Of a stretch of DNA of 31,702 nt, positions 1-7,719 are shown one piece after another (the first letter of the stretch is position 1; every line of letters starts with the position of its first letter). The notes below the pieces were generated by a model that was not told where the DNA came from, did no database searches, and saw only the letters and a list, made by a program, of their open reading frames with translations. Position numbers and translations under genes: made by a program. Source of the DNA: JALZBL01 sp040004775 (GTDB lineage: Bacteria; Actinomycetota; Actinomycetes; Mycobacteriales; Jatrophihabitantaceae); contig JBDUAD010000021.1 of the NCBI GenBank assembly GCA_040004775.1, positions 1 through 31,702 of the forward strand, given 5' to 3'.

Positions 1-431
1 AGGCTGAGCCGCTGGCGCATGCCGAGCGAGTACGTGCGCACCTTGCGCCGGGCCGCCGCGGCCAGCCCCACGTACCCGAGTACCTCGTCGGCCCGGGCCG
101 CAGGTAGCCCGGCGACGGTGCACAGAATGCGCAGGTGGTTCCGGGCGGTGCGGGCCGGGTGGAAGCTGGAGGACTCCAGCGCGGCGCCCACCACGGTCAG
201 CGGCTCGGGAAGTTGCCGGTACGGCAGCCCGCCGATCGTGGCTCTGCCGGACGTCGGGCGGACGAGCCCGAGCAGGGCACGCAGGGTGGTGGTCTTGCCG
301 GCGCCGTTCGGGCCGAGGAAGCCGGTCACCGAGCCAGGCTCGACGGTGAAGCTGAGCCGGTCGACCGCGCGGACCCTGCCGCCGAAGACCTTGGACAGGT
401 CGTCGACGACGATCCGCGCGTCCTGACCCAT
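1..431 (-). CDS. ABC transporter ATP-binding protein, ABC-2 type (N-terminal part, cut by window edge)
   Basis: Translating the minus strand from the ATG at 431 gives about 143 residues of a typical nucleotide-binding domain. The Walker A motif GPNGAGKTT lies near residues 40-48, after the usual beta strands that start with IVVDDLSKVFGG. The ABC signature appears as YSLGMRQRL near residues 134-142, right at the window edge, so Walker B and the C-terminus lie outside. The style (SLGMRQRL, and a helical segment with ALESSSFHP at the Q-loop position) fits the DrrA/CcmA group that powers ABC-2 exporters or antibiotic-efflux permeases; this assignment rests on family knowledge. The substrate cannot be told. 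The permease would be expected beyond position 1. The ribosome binding site is weak. Confidence 0.9.
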   Translation of the reverse strand, partial: MGQDARIVVDDLSKVFGGRVRAVDRLSFTVEPGSVTGFLGPNGAGKTTTLRALLGLVRPTSGRATIGGLPYRQLPEPLTVVGAALESSSFHPARTARNHLRILCTVAGLPAARADEVLGYVGLAAAARRKVRTYSLGMRQRLS

Positions 432-516
432 GGGTCCCAGTATCGCGGCTCTTCGCCGTTGAAGGTGTAGACACGGTCGGCGCGTACCGCGAACCAGACC
501 GCGCCACCGGCCGGAA

Positions 517-923
517 GGGGCTTTCGAGCGGTGGACTGCGTCTGCGCTGATCACCGACTACCGCGAGAGTGATCCCTCGCTGCATCTGCCCGACACCGCG
601 TTCAACCTGATCTATGACGATTCCCGCGTGGATGCGTTCACCGGCGCGCCCGGGCTCCGACCCGCCCGACCCGACGGTCATCTTGACCGGGCCGGTCTTC
701 CGGGCTGGTCCCGGCCAACGGCAGCCGCTTCACTTTCGGCAACACCGGCGGGCCGGACCTGCGCACCACCATGGGCGACTACTGGAAGCGGCGCATCGTG
801 TTCACCGGATCCAGCACAGGCGTCCTCACCTCGGTGCTCGCGTTCCAGATCCACCACGGCAACCTCTACATGTGGCTGACCGGAGGCGCAATTGGTGGCG
901 CTTGGGGCGGACAGTACTTATGA
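517..923 (+). pseudogene. Frameshifted remnant of an unidentified protein
   Basis: Three reading frames in succession give pieces that read as one protein. Frame 1 from about 517 gives ERWTASALITDYRESDPSLH and continues to a DDSRVDAFTGAPG segment near 615-655. Frame 2 near 655-705 gives SDPPDPTVILTGPVFRAG. Frame 3 from about 708 gives NGSRFTFGNTGGPDLRTT and runs to a hydrophobic glycine-rich C-terminus ending GGAWGGQYL and a TGA at 921-923. Two small indels therefore break the gene. No start codon is apparent upstream. The family is not recognised; the C-terminal part could hold one membrane segment. Confidence 0.55.
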
Positions 924-1109
924 TCCGACACATGCCATAGCGGTCGCACGCCCCCTCTCGCCAAACCACCCATCCCGGCGGGCGGGCGAGCGGAGAAGCC
1001 TCCGGCGCCGTCGATGAACTACACCAGATGCCACCGACTTCATGTCACCACAGCGAACAGATCACCTGATCTCGGGCGGGCCGCGCATCGGATACCGGCT
1101 CCGCGCCGT

Positions 1110-1131
1110 GCGAATATCGACGGCTATTCGC
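1110..1131 (-). terminator. Hairpin downstream of the 1157-1453 gene, possible terminator
   Basis: A perfect 7-bp inverted repeat GCGAATA / TATTCGC with an 8-base loop lies about 25 bases past the stop of the minus-strand gene ending at 1157. No T-run follows, which is common for actinobacterial terminators, so the call rests on position and symmetry only. Confidence 0.35.
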
Positions 1132-1156
1132 GCACCTTCACCTTGCCTTCGACCCC

Positions 1157-1453
1157 CTACTTGACGGCGATGATCTCGACGGTGCGGATGTCGGGATCGC
1201 TGGCGAGCAGGTCGGGCCCGACTTGGCCGAGCGCTTGCGGGATCTGTCCGCCGAGGTGGGCTTGGAGGGCGTCGTCGGTCTCGAAGGTGTCGAAGATGCC
1301 GTAGGTGTTGTCGCTGATCTTGAAGGCGTACCAGGTGACGGTGCCTTCCTCGGCAACTGCGATCGCGCGCCCCGATTCGAGGAACGCTGCGAGGTCGGCG
1401 CCCTTGTCGTGCTTGGCTTCGAGCAGCGCGAGGATTCCGAGTCGGACGGTCAT
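1157..1453 (-). CDS. Antibiotic biosynthesis monooxygenase (ABM) family protein
   Basis: A 98-residue protein beginning MTVRLGILALLEAKHDKGAD. The pattern of a beta strand, a helix with LAAFLESGRAIAVAEEGTVTW, then YAFKISDNTYGIFDTFETD and a C-terminal DPDIRTVEIIAVK strand is that of the dimeric ferredoxin-like ABM/Dabb fold. Such proteins are cytoplasmic and range from cofactor-free quinone-forming oxygenases to uncharacterised stress proteins; the substrate cannot be assigned. The ATG at 1453 is chosen because an AGGAGA ribosome binding site lies 5-10 bases upstream, and longer in-frame reading adds low-complexity sequence. It is divergent from the 1785 gene, about 330 bases away. That gap holds no recognisable gene. 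Confidence 0.8.
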   Translation of the reverse strand: MTVRLGILALLEAKHDKGADLAAFLESGRAIAVAEEGTVTWYAFKISDNTYGIFDTFETDDALQAHLGGQIPQALGQVGPDLLASDPDIRTVEIIAVK

Positions 1454-1784
1454 GGGTTCTCCTGGTGGGTCGGTGTCGGTGCGGTTGATGGACGTGGCTG
1501 GTCTTTGGACCCGCTGGTCGGTGTGGCGGCGATCAGTAGTCCCTGACAGCCATCGTTGCAGGGTTGAGACTGTGCGACTCCACTGGGCGCACCAGGGCGG
1601 CCAGGCTAGCCCATACAAACCGATCTGCGCGTCGCGCAGCGGCGAACGACCTGCGCGCTATCGACGGCTCGGCGCGCGACGGAACGCGCGACATCAGCGG
1701 CAGTTCCGGATGGTTCCGCGACCACGCCAAGGCGACCGTCATGTCGCTAGGGTCGAAGCACGAAATCTCCGCAGGGAGGAAACA

Positions 1785-2060
1785 ATGTTCGCTCGCATCG
1801 CCGCTTGGGAGCCGATGCCTGAGGATGATCGGCAGTGGGTCATCGACGCTGCCAAGGCGGTTCCTGGTGTGCTGAACGCCTACCACCTGGTCGACCCGCA
1901 AACGGGTAACGGTCTGTCCGTCGCGTTCTTCGACGATGGCGCCGATCCGGCCGAGGTCAGGGCCGCAATCGCACGGAAGGCCGAAGAGATCGGTTGGAAC
2001 GATGTGCCGCGTCCGGCGCCAATGTCCGAAACGATCTACCGCGTGATCCGCCACGGTTAG
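1785..2060 (+). CDS. Small hypothetical protein, possible dimeric alpha/beta-barrel fold
   Basis: A 91-residue soluble protein starting MFARIAAWEPMPEDDRQWV and ending YRVIRHG. The ATG at 1785 follows a strong GGGAGGA ribosome binding site at 1774-1780. The order of a first strand (ARIAAWE), an amphipathic helix (DRQWVIDAAKAVPGV), strands around AYHLVDPQTGNGLSVAFFDD, and a second helix (EVRAAIARKAEEIGW) resembles the ferredoxin-like fold of ABM or stress-response barrel proteins. No catalytic motif can be named. It could share a role with the ABM-type gene at 1157-1453, but that is inference from fold similarity and proximity only. Confidence 0.7.
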   Translation: MFARIAAWEPMPEDDRQWVIDAAKAVPGVLNAYHLVDPQTGNGLSVAFFDDGADPAEVRAAIARKAEEIGWNDVPRPAPMSETIYRVIRHG

Positions 2061-2158
2061 CCGATCAACTACGTGCTGTCATCGGGCGGATTGCTCTCAC
2101 CGAACGCGGCAGACATCCGGGCGTTCACGCGGCCGACAGTTCGTTGCGGATAGCGGGT

Positions 2159-2228
2159 TCAGGGGGCGATGTTCTGGTTGAGGTGGAAGAGGTTCTGCGG
2201 ATCGTGGTGTTCCGCGTCCACGCGATGC
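2159..2228 (-). pseudogene. C-terminal scrap of a berberine-bridge-enzyme-like FAD oxidase
   Basis: The minus strand ending in a stop at 2159-2161 reads HDPQNLFHLNQNIAP. This matches the conserved C-terminal end of the BBE domain, normally YDPxNLFRxNxNIxP, in FAD_binding_4 oxidoreductases. Only about 23 codons remain; nothing upstream in this frame looks like the rest of the protein. The motif is seen in the sequence and the family name rests on the known BBE signature. Confidence 0.55.
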
Positions 2229-2288
2229 ACTCGTCGGTCTGTGCCGGATCGTCCACTGGGTGAGGATGGCAGGTTGAATCCCGGGGGC

Positions 2289-2369
2289 GTGCGCGGCCTC
2301 CTGGCGCAGCGCGTCGCCTTCGACGCGTTCGAGTGTGCCGTCCGGGTGGGTGATCTCGTAGACGGGCAT
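2289..2369 (-). pseudogene. N-terminal scrap of a small unidentified protein
   Basis: From an ATG at 2369 the minus strand reads MPVYEITHPDGTLERVEGDA and continues LRQEAAH. A GGAAGG-like ribosome binding site lies upstream. After about 27 residues the sequence turns into arginine/proline-rich text running toward the BBE scrap at 2159. It looks like the first third of a small beta-rich protein cut by a deletion. The remaining stretch up to about 2780 holds no gene that can be supported. A plus-strand piece reading DDPGLSPDGRSIAYVEDT near 2425-2480 hints at another scrap, but no family can be assigned. Confidence 0.35.
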
Positions 2370-2786
2370 CCGGGTCGACCTTCCGCTCGGCTCGACCCGC
2401 CGGTTCTGGCGACTGCATCCAGGTCGATGACCCCGGCCTGTCGCCAGACGGCAGAAGCATCGCCTACGTCGAAGACACCGTACCTCCAGTGGTCATCGGC
2501 CAGGTCGAGGTGCCCGAGTCGTTCGACCTGCGCGTTGCCCGCATCAGCCGCCGCGGTACATCCGTCCACAGATCGGAACGGTGTCGGTCGGTCGCGTCGA
2601 CGCCGAGTTGCTCGATTCGTTCTATGGACGTCTGCGAACATGCCGAGCAAATTGCCGGGGTCGTATCGGGATCGACAATCGGACCTCATCTGAGCACGAG
2701 TGCCGAGTCGTTCGCCATGTGCGCCGACGCGAGCATGACTGTGACGATCTCCGTTGCCGCGTGATCGAATGCCAGCCACATCAATG

Positions 2787-3164
2787 TCGACCCACTGGCC
2801 CCAGCCACGGTGCGTCAGATCACTGGGTTCTGTACGGCGCGTTCACCCGAGCGGTGAAGGGACGATAAGTCACGCAGAACCCTATAGACCAGGTGGAACC
2901 TCCTGCCCCGCCTGTCCCGAAGCGTCGACCACCTTCGACAGAGGAGGCTGCGGCGCTGGTTGCGGAAGCTTGGAAGGACCCGACTGGGGCACCTTCGTCT
3001 GGCTCGCGATAACCACCGGAGCCCGGCATGGCGAACTTTGTGCTCTGCGATGGTCAGCAGTGGATCTTGTCCGAGGTCTGGTGGTACTTCGGACGAGCGT
3101 CGCCCAGGTAGGCCAGCGGCAGTGAATCAAGGGCACCAAGACCCATCAACAGCGTCGAGTCGCA
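2787..3164 (+). pseudogene. Tyrosine recombinase (phage-type integrase) remnant
   Basis: Three frame segments line up with the middle of an actinobacterial phage/ICE integrase. First DPLAPATVRQI and GAFTRAV near 2788-2865, typical of the SAM-like DNA-binding domain. Then NPIDQVEPPAPPVP and STEEAAALVAEAWKDP near 2878-2980. Then DWGTFVWLAITTGARHGELC and ALRWSAVDL near 2982-3080, which contains the first catalytic arginine in the ARxGEL box. After an in-frame TGA at 3123-3125 the reading continues KGTKTHQQRRVA, the box holding the catalytic lysine. The C-terminal HxxR and tyrosine are missing. Several indels and the stop codon make it inactive. The break at 3164 abuts an unrelated minus-strand fragment. 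Confidence 0.75.
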
Positions 3165-3165
3165 T

Positions 3166-3273
3166 GCGTTCGACCACCGTGACCGGCTTGCACGCCTCGG
3201 CAAGCACCTGGCCGGCGAGAAGGCCGGCCAGGCCAGCCCCGAGGACCACCGCGTGGTCATCGAACTTCCGCAT
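3166..3273 (-). pseudogene. N-terminal fragment of a FAD-dependent monooxygenase
   Basis: From the ATG at 3273 the minus strand reads MRKFDDHAVVLGAGLAGLLA followed by GQVLAEACKPVTVVER, a classic Rossmann beta-alpha-beta unit with GxGxxG at residues 12-17 and the acidic residue ending strand 2 (E35). After about 36 residues the similarity stops exactly where the plus-strand integrase remnant ends. Full-length members have about 400-500 residues, so more than nine tenths of the gene is gone. The stretch 3274-3551 holds no other recognisable gene. Confidence 0.65.
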
Positions 3274-3500
3274 GCCGGACCCCCTGCGCCGAGCGTAGGT
3301 CGGCCGGACATGTGGTGGCGTCGGGAAGAACACCCATTCCCGGTGGCCTATGGGTGATTCCACGCAGGTCAGGAGATCTGGGCCGGGATATCGGCAGCTT
3401 CGAGATGGATGGAGGTCTGGCTAGAGGTCGTCGACGACCGGTGGGTGCAACTGTCTTGCTAATTCACTGGGTCGTACTGTCCATACCGCACTCTGCCGGA

Positions 3501-3523
3501 ATGGGTGCATCGCCCGACGCGGC
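3501..3523 (+). repeat. 23-bp direct repeat, copy 1
   Basis: Positions 3501-3523 and 3853-3875 match at 22 of 23 bases; the core ATCGCCCGACGCGGC is identical. Copy 1 lies just upstream of the SemiSWEET-like gene, copy 2 inside its C-terminal coding part. Confidence 0.8.
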
Positions 3524-3551
3524 CGCCCGTCCGAGTTTTTAATGTGCGGTC

Positions 3552-3926
3552 ATGGTGACGCTGAGCCTGCCGATGCTTGCCGGGATCGCGTCAACGGTGC
3601 TTTTCGTGGCAAGCACGCTGCCGATGCTGGTCAAGGCCCACCGGTCCCGGGACCTGACGTCCTACAGCCTGGGCAACATGGCGCTGGCCAACCTCGGCAA
3701 TGCCGTGCACTCAATCTACGTGTTCAGCTTACCGCCCGGGCCAATCTGGCTTCTACACACGTTCTACGTGTTCAGCACCGCGTTGATGTTGGCCTGGTAC
3801 TTGCGCTACGGACGCCAGCCTGCGCAAACCTACCCACACGTCCGCGGCATGGATGGGTGGATCGCCCGACGCGGCGCCTCCCCGCGGGTTCCTAGCGTCG
3901 TCTCATCCCCGGCTCACCCCGGATGA
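3552..3926 (+). CDS. SemiSWEET/PQ-loop-like small membrane protein
   Basis: A 124-residue protein with three hydrophobic segments at about residues 5-25, 44-63 and 67-85, separated by a basic loop (KAHRSRDLTSYSLGNMALAN). This layout matches the SemiSWEET triple-helix bundle of the PQ-loop superfamily, which works as a dimer in sugar or small-solute transport across the plasma membrane. The proline-glutamine pair is replaced by LPML, and usual members have about 85-100 residues. The extra C-terminal tail from about residue 95 contains the second copy of a 23-bp direct repeat, so it may be acquired sequence. An in-frame stop at 3540-3542 forces the ATG at 3552. The stop overlaps an ATG at 3923 (ATGA), suggesting co-transcription with the monooxygenase. 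No clear ribosome binding site is seen. Confidence 0.6.
   Translation: MVTLSLPMLAGIASTVLFVASTLPMLVKAHRSRDLTSYSLGNMALANLGNAVHSIYVFSLPPGPIWLLHTFYVFSTALMLAWYLRYGRQPAQTYPHVRGMDGWIARRGASPRVPSVVSSPAHPG
3853..3875 (+). repeat. 23-bp direct repeat, copy 2
   Basis: This is the second copy of the repeat at 3501-3523, with a single C/G difference at position 8. It encodes part of the hydrophilic tail of the SemiSWEET-like protein. The two copies are 352 bases apart. Confidence 0.8.
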
Positions 3927-3937
3927 GGAGCACAGAC

Positions 3938-5035
3938 ATGGACACGCAGCACGTCGAGACGCTGATCATCGGAGCCGGGCAGGCAGGGCTGGCGACCGGC
4001 TATCACCTAAAGCGCCGGGGCCGCCGGTTCTTGATCCTCGACGGGAACGCACGCGTCGGTGACAACTGGCGGCAGCAATGGGACACCCTGCGGCTGTACA
4101 CACCTGCGAAGTACGACGGGCTTCCGGGGCTACCCTTCCCGGCGGACCGATGGCACTGCCCGCACAAGGACGAGGTCGGCGACTACCTGGAACGGTATGC
4201 GCTGTGTTTCGACCTTACGGTTCGGACCAGCACCCGGGTGGAAGGCCTCAAGGAACGGCCGGATGGCGGATATCTAGCGATGATCGGTGGCGAGACGATC
4301 AGCTGCGACAACGTGGTCGTGGCCACGGGCACCTTCGGGCGTACGCCGAACGAGCCCGCTTTCGCCGCCGGGCTCGACTCGTCGATCCAGCAGCTGCACT
4401 CCAGCCAGTACCGCCGACCCACCCAGCTGCAACCCGGACCCGTCCTGGTGGTCGGAGCCTCCCACTCCGGGCTGGACATCGCCTACGAACTGGCCGAGTT
4501 CCGGACGACGATTTTGTGCGGCCCGAGCTGTGGCAACATTCCGTTCCGGCCTGAGTCCCGGCGGTCTCGCGTGATGCTGCCGGTGGCCGTGTTCGCCTTC
4601 AAGCACGTGCTGACCCGGCGGACTCCCATGGGCCGCAAGATGATGACTGAGGTCCGCTTGCACGGTGGACCAGCCTTTCGCATCAAGCAGGACGACCTGG
4701 ACCGCCGCGGCGTGATCCGCAATCAGGCACGGATGACCGGGGTGCTCGACGGGCGGCCCCAGCTCGACGATGGCTCGATCGTCGAGGTCAGCAACGTCGT
4801 GTGGTGCACCGGCTTCAAGCAGGTTTTCGACTGGATACGGCTGCCGATCCTGGACGAGCACGGCTGGCCAGTGGAGTATCGCGGCGTCGTTGACGCCGCC
4901 CGGGGACTGTACTTCTGCGGCCTGTCCTTCCAGTACGCGTTCAGCTCCATGGTGTTCCCCGGCATCGGCCGCGACGCCGACTATGTCGCCCGCCAGATCG
5001 TGGCCCGCGCGGCGGCCGTCAACCGGGCCGCCTAA
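3938..5035 (+). CDS. Flavin-containing monooxygenase (FAD/NAD(P)H-binding, CzcO/Trk type)
   Basis: A 365-residue protein with two dinucleotide-binding Rossmann motifs: GAGQAG at residues 12-17 for FAD and GASHSG at 173-178 for NADPH. An ATG motif (VVVATGTFG) lies near 127-134, and VVWCTGFKQVF occurs in the second half. It resembles single-component flavin monooxygenases that oxygenate small organic molecules in the cytoplasm; the substrate is unknown. The ATG at 3938 is preferred because GAGGAG lies at 3925-3930, a normal distance upstream. An ATG at 3923 that overlaps the previous stop would add five residues. The following LuxR gene starts 27 bases after the stop, which suggests a functional link. 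Confidence 0.85.
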   Translation: MDTQHVETLIIGAGQAGLATGYHLKRRGRRFLILDGNARVGDNWRQQWDTLRLYTPAKYDGLPGLPFPADRWHCPHKDEVGDYLERYALCFDLTVRTSTRVEGLKERPDGGYLAMIGGETISCDNVVVATGTFGRTPNEPAFAAGLDSSIQQLHSSQYRRPTQLQPGPVLVVGASHSGLDIAYELAEFRTTILCGPSCGNIPFRPESRRSRVMLPVAVFAFKHVLTRRTPMGRKMMTEVRLHGGPAFRIKQDDLDRRGVIRNQARMTGVLDGRPQLDDGSIVEVSNVVWCTGFKQVFDWIRLPILDEHGWPVEYRGVVDAARGLYFCGLSFQYAFSSMVFPGIGRDADYVARQIVARAAAVNRAA

Positions 5036-5062
5036 CCGGACCCGCCGTACGCTCGAACGGGG

Positions 5063-6694
5063 GTGGGGATGGGCGTGGTCGAAGAGCTGGTCAGAGCCCG
5101 CGAGGCGTACGACCGCGGCGAGTGGCTGGCGGCCTACGACGGGCTCTCCGACGCCGCCCCGGATGAGCTGACAGCCCACGACTTCGTCCAACTCGCCACT
5201 GTGGCGTACCTGGTCGGCCGGCGCAACGACTGCGTGCAGGCACTCCAGCGCGCCTACCAACTCAACCTCGACGGCGGTGACGTCCTTGCCGCGGTGCGCA
5301 GCGCGTTCTGGCTGGCTTTGGTGTTGCTGACCAGTGGCGAGTCGGCGATCGGCGGGGGTTGGGTGGCCAGGTCGCTACGGCTGCTCGCTCAGGTCGACGA
5401 CGACGTGGTAGAGCGCGGATACGTGCTGATCCACGAGATGTACCGATACATCTTCGGAGGCGAGTTCGATAATGCCTACCAGCTTGCCGAACAGATCACC
5501 GACTACGGTCACCGCTACCACGATCCGGACCTGATCGCGATGGGGCTGTGCAGTCAGGGCCGACTGCTGCTGTACGGCGGTCGTGTGCCGGACGGTCTCG
5601 CCCTGCTCGACGAGTCGATGGTCGGCGTAGCAGCCGGCGAGGTGTCCATCATCTTCGCCGGCAATATCTATTGCACGATGATCGAGGGCTGCCAGGAGAT
5701 TGCTGACTTCGACCGCGCGGCCCGGTGGACCGCCGCACTGACCACCTGGTGCGCCGAACAGCCGGGGCTGGTGCCCTTCACCGGCCAGTGCGCCGTGCAC
5801 CGAGGGCAGATCATGCGGGCGCAGGGCGCCTTCGACGAGGCCCTCACCGAATTCGAACTGTCGGTGCAGCGGTACGTCGCGAACCAGACACCCGGTGCCG
5901 CAGGTCTTGCGATGGCCGAGCGCGGTGACGTGCTGCGCATCCGCGGTGACACGGCCGGCGCGCAGGCGGCTTACGAGCAGGCAATCGCGTACGGTCACGA
6001 ACCGCAGCCCGGGCTGGCGCTGCTGTGGCTATCCCAAGGTCGCACCGAGGCGGCGGCCGCGGCCATCCGGCGGCTGCTCGGCGAGGCCGGCGACCCGGTA
6101 CACCGGGCCCAACTCCTGCCCGCCGGGGTGGAGGTGCTGCTGGCCGCTCACCAGCACGACGAGGCCGCCGCCCTCACCGTCGAGCTCGAATCCATCGCGG
6201 ATTCATTCGGTTGCCCGTCAGTGCAAGCGCGTGCGGACTACCTCGCGGCACTGGTCGCGGTCGAGTCCGGCGACCCGGCGGCTGCGTTGCCGCTGTTGCG
6301 GCGGTCTCGCTCTATCTGGGAGCGGCTGGGCGGGCGGTACGAGACCGCGCGGTGTCAACTGCTGCTCGGCCGGTCACTGCGTTCCCTCGGCGACGACGAA
6401 TCCGCCCTTACCGAGCTGACCGGCGCGCGGCGCAGGTTCGCTGAACTGCGCGCCGCCCCGGCCGAGCACGAAGCTGCCGCACTGATCACCACCACGTATC
6501 CCGGCGGCCTCACCGCGCGCGAGGTCGAGGTCCTGCGGCTGGTCGCCGCTGGTCGGACCAACCCCGAGATCGCCACCACGCTCTTCCTCAGCGAGAAGAC
6601 CGTCGCCCGACACCTCAGCAACATCTTCACCAAGCTCGACGTCACCACTCGTACCGCAGCGGCCGGGTTCGCCTTCGAACATCACCTCGTGTGA
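5063..6694 (+). CDS. TPR-containing LuxR-family transcriptional regulator
   Basis: A 543-residue protein. Residues from about 1 to 465 are alpha-helical repeats of TPR type, rich in paired Ala/Leu helices (for example EALTEFELSVQRYVANQTPG and AGAQAAYEQAIAYG). The last 65 residues form a LuxR HTH: LTAREVEVLRLVAAGRTNPE, then IATTLFLSEKTVARHLSNIF and TKLDVTTRTAAAGFA. There is no N-terminal ATPase or receiver domain, so the TPR part probably senses a ligand or partner. Starts at GTG 5063, ATG 5069 or GTG 5075 are all possible; GTG 5063 gives the longest form. It follows the flavin monooxygenase by 27 bases and may control that operon, although the direction of control is inference. Confidence 0.85.
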   Translation: MGMGVVEELVRAREAYDRGEWLAAYDGLSDAAPDELTAHDFVQLATVAYLVGRRNDCVQALQRAYQLNLDGGDVLAAVRSAFWLALVLLTSGESAIGGGWVARSLRLLAQVDDDVVERGYVLIHEMYRYIFGGEFDNAYQLAEQITDYGHRYHDPDLIAMGLCSQGRLLLYGGRVPDGLALLDESMVGVAAGEVSIIFAGNIYCTMIEGCQEIADFDRAARWTAALTTWCAEQPGLVPFTGQCAVHRGQIMRAQGAFDEALTEFELSVQRYVANQTPGAAGLAMAERGDVLRIRGDTAGAQAAYEQAIAYGHEPQPGLALLWLSQGRTEAAAAAIRRLLGEAGDPVHRAQLLPAGVEVLLAAHQHDEAAALTVELESIADSFGCPSVQARADYLAALVAVESGDPAAALPLLRRSRSIWERLGGRYETARCQLLLGRSLRSLGDDESALTELTGARRRFAELRAAPAEHEAAALITTTYPGGLTAREVEVLRLVAAGRTNPEIATTLFLSEKTVARHLSNIFTKLDVTTRTAAAGFAFEHHLV

Positions 6695-6911
6695 ACGTCG
6701 TGCCAAGACAATGAAAGGACATCAGCGGCACCCCAGTATTACGCCGACTATGCACTGATTAGTCCGTCCCGGCTCGAGCCGTGGGTAGGAGATACGTGCG
6801 GCCGCGACCCGCGGCGCGGGTGCCGCTTTTGACCGTCGGCCGACTTCGCCGTTGTGATCCGATACTCGGTAACGAGGTCACCTACTGCCGCCTCGAACGG
6901 GCAGGGATCGA

Positions 6912-7291
6912 ATGGCCGGTCAGGATGTGTCATGGACGACCCGCAACGACCTCGCCGAGACCGCGGCAATCGCCTTGGCCGAGGAAGGTCGCCTCGACGG
7001 CATCACGGCGCCGCTCACCGCTTTTGAAGCGGTCGACCTCGACGGTGTCGCCGCCGTCCTGTCGGACGTAATCGATCGAACCGTCACACGGGTCGTCATC
7101 GACGACGAGGACTACAAGTCGGCGATGATGGGCCGCGGCGCCCCCGCCGGCAGGCCCAATTCGCACTCGGCCTGTTCCGGGCCGCCGGCGACGGCGAATT
7201 CGACGTCACCGATCCGACGATGGAGAAGATCCCCGGCCGGCCGGCCACGTCGGTCCGTTCCGTGCTGGAAGGCATCGTCGCGGCCAGGTAG
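6912..7291 (+). pseudogene. NmrA-like NAD(P)-binding reductase, C-terminal remnant with frameshift
   Basis: Frame 3 from the ATG at 6912 reads VSWTTRNDLAETAAIALAEE, then LTAFEAVDLDGVAAVLSDVI and RVVIDDEDYKSAMMGRG. This is the C-terminal half of NmrA/atypical SDR quinone-reductase-like proteins. A frameshift near 7140 moves the continuation (AQFALGLFRAAGDGEFDVTD, PGRPATSVRSVLEGIVAAR, stop TAG 7289-7291) to another frame. The N-terminal Rossmann half that binds NADPH is missing upstream; 6695-6911 holds nothing recognisable. With the cofactor domain lost and the frame broken, the gene is dead. Confidence 0.7.
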
Positions 7292-7381
7292 CCCGAAGTG
7301 CAGCCAATAAGCTGGCCTTGGTCCGTGGCTGCGGTGATCTTCCATGGTCGACGACCCGGAAAACAGCCAAGAAATGAAAAG

Positions 7382-7414
7382 GTCTCGGCACCCACGGGGG
7401 TGAGGTGCCGAGAC
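7382..7414 (-). terminator. Intrinsic terminator on the minus strand
   Basis: A perfect 11-bp inverted repeat (GTCTCGGCACC at 7382-7392 and GGTGCCGAGAC at 7404-7414) has an 11-base loop. Read on the minus strand, the stem is followed by C then TTTT and further T-rich sequence (7380 downward). This is the hallmark of a Rho-independent terminator. No intact minus-strand gene lies upstream of it now; 7415-7680 holds none that I can recognise. Confidence 0.6.
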
Positions 7415-7682
7415 AAGATCCATTCTGGGGGGTGATCGCCTCAACCCGCAAGTCGAAACGATCTTCGAGTTCAGCGCGACGCAAGATCGCCGGTCGGGTA
7501 ATGTGCGGTTGTCGATTGCCGGCACCTGCAAGTCGCTCGCCTCGTAAGGGGGCAGGCGGACGGCTACGGGGGTGGCTCGGTTCCGGGGGGTTCATCGACG
7601 GTGCGCATCAGCCATTGGCGTTGCGCATCGCGCCGGTCGGGGGACCAGATGGCGCAGCAATGGGGATGAAGGCAACACGGCA

Positions 7683-7715
7683 CAGGGCCCGCGCGGCACC
7701 CCCGCGCGGGCCCTG
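7683..7715. terminator. Perfect 14-bp GC-rich hairpin
   Basis: CAGGGCCCGCGCGG at 7683-7696 pairs perfectly with 7702-7715 around a 5-base loop. No T-run follows on either strand. It ends five bases before the ATG that opens the PPOX remnant. It may be a terminator of the T-less actinobacterial kind or a transcript-stabilising structure. Confidence 0.45.
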
Positions 7716-7719
7716 CGCC

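Noticed and set aside
2660..2700. Second BBE-like motif (RYDPGNLLG, minus strand)
   Set aside because: The match is short and the surrounding sequence does not resemble the family; chance is likely.
3370..3462. Possible IS110-type transposase start (EIWAGI)
   Set aside because: Only six residues match and the rest of the frame has no DEDD transposase features.
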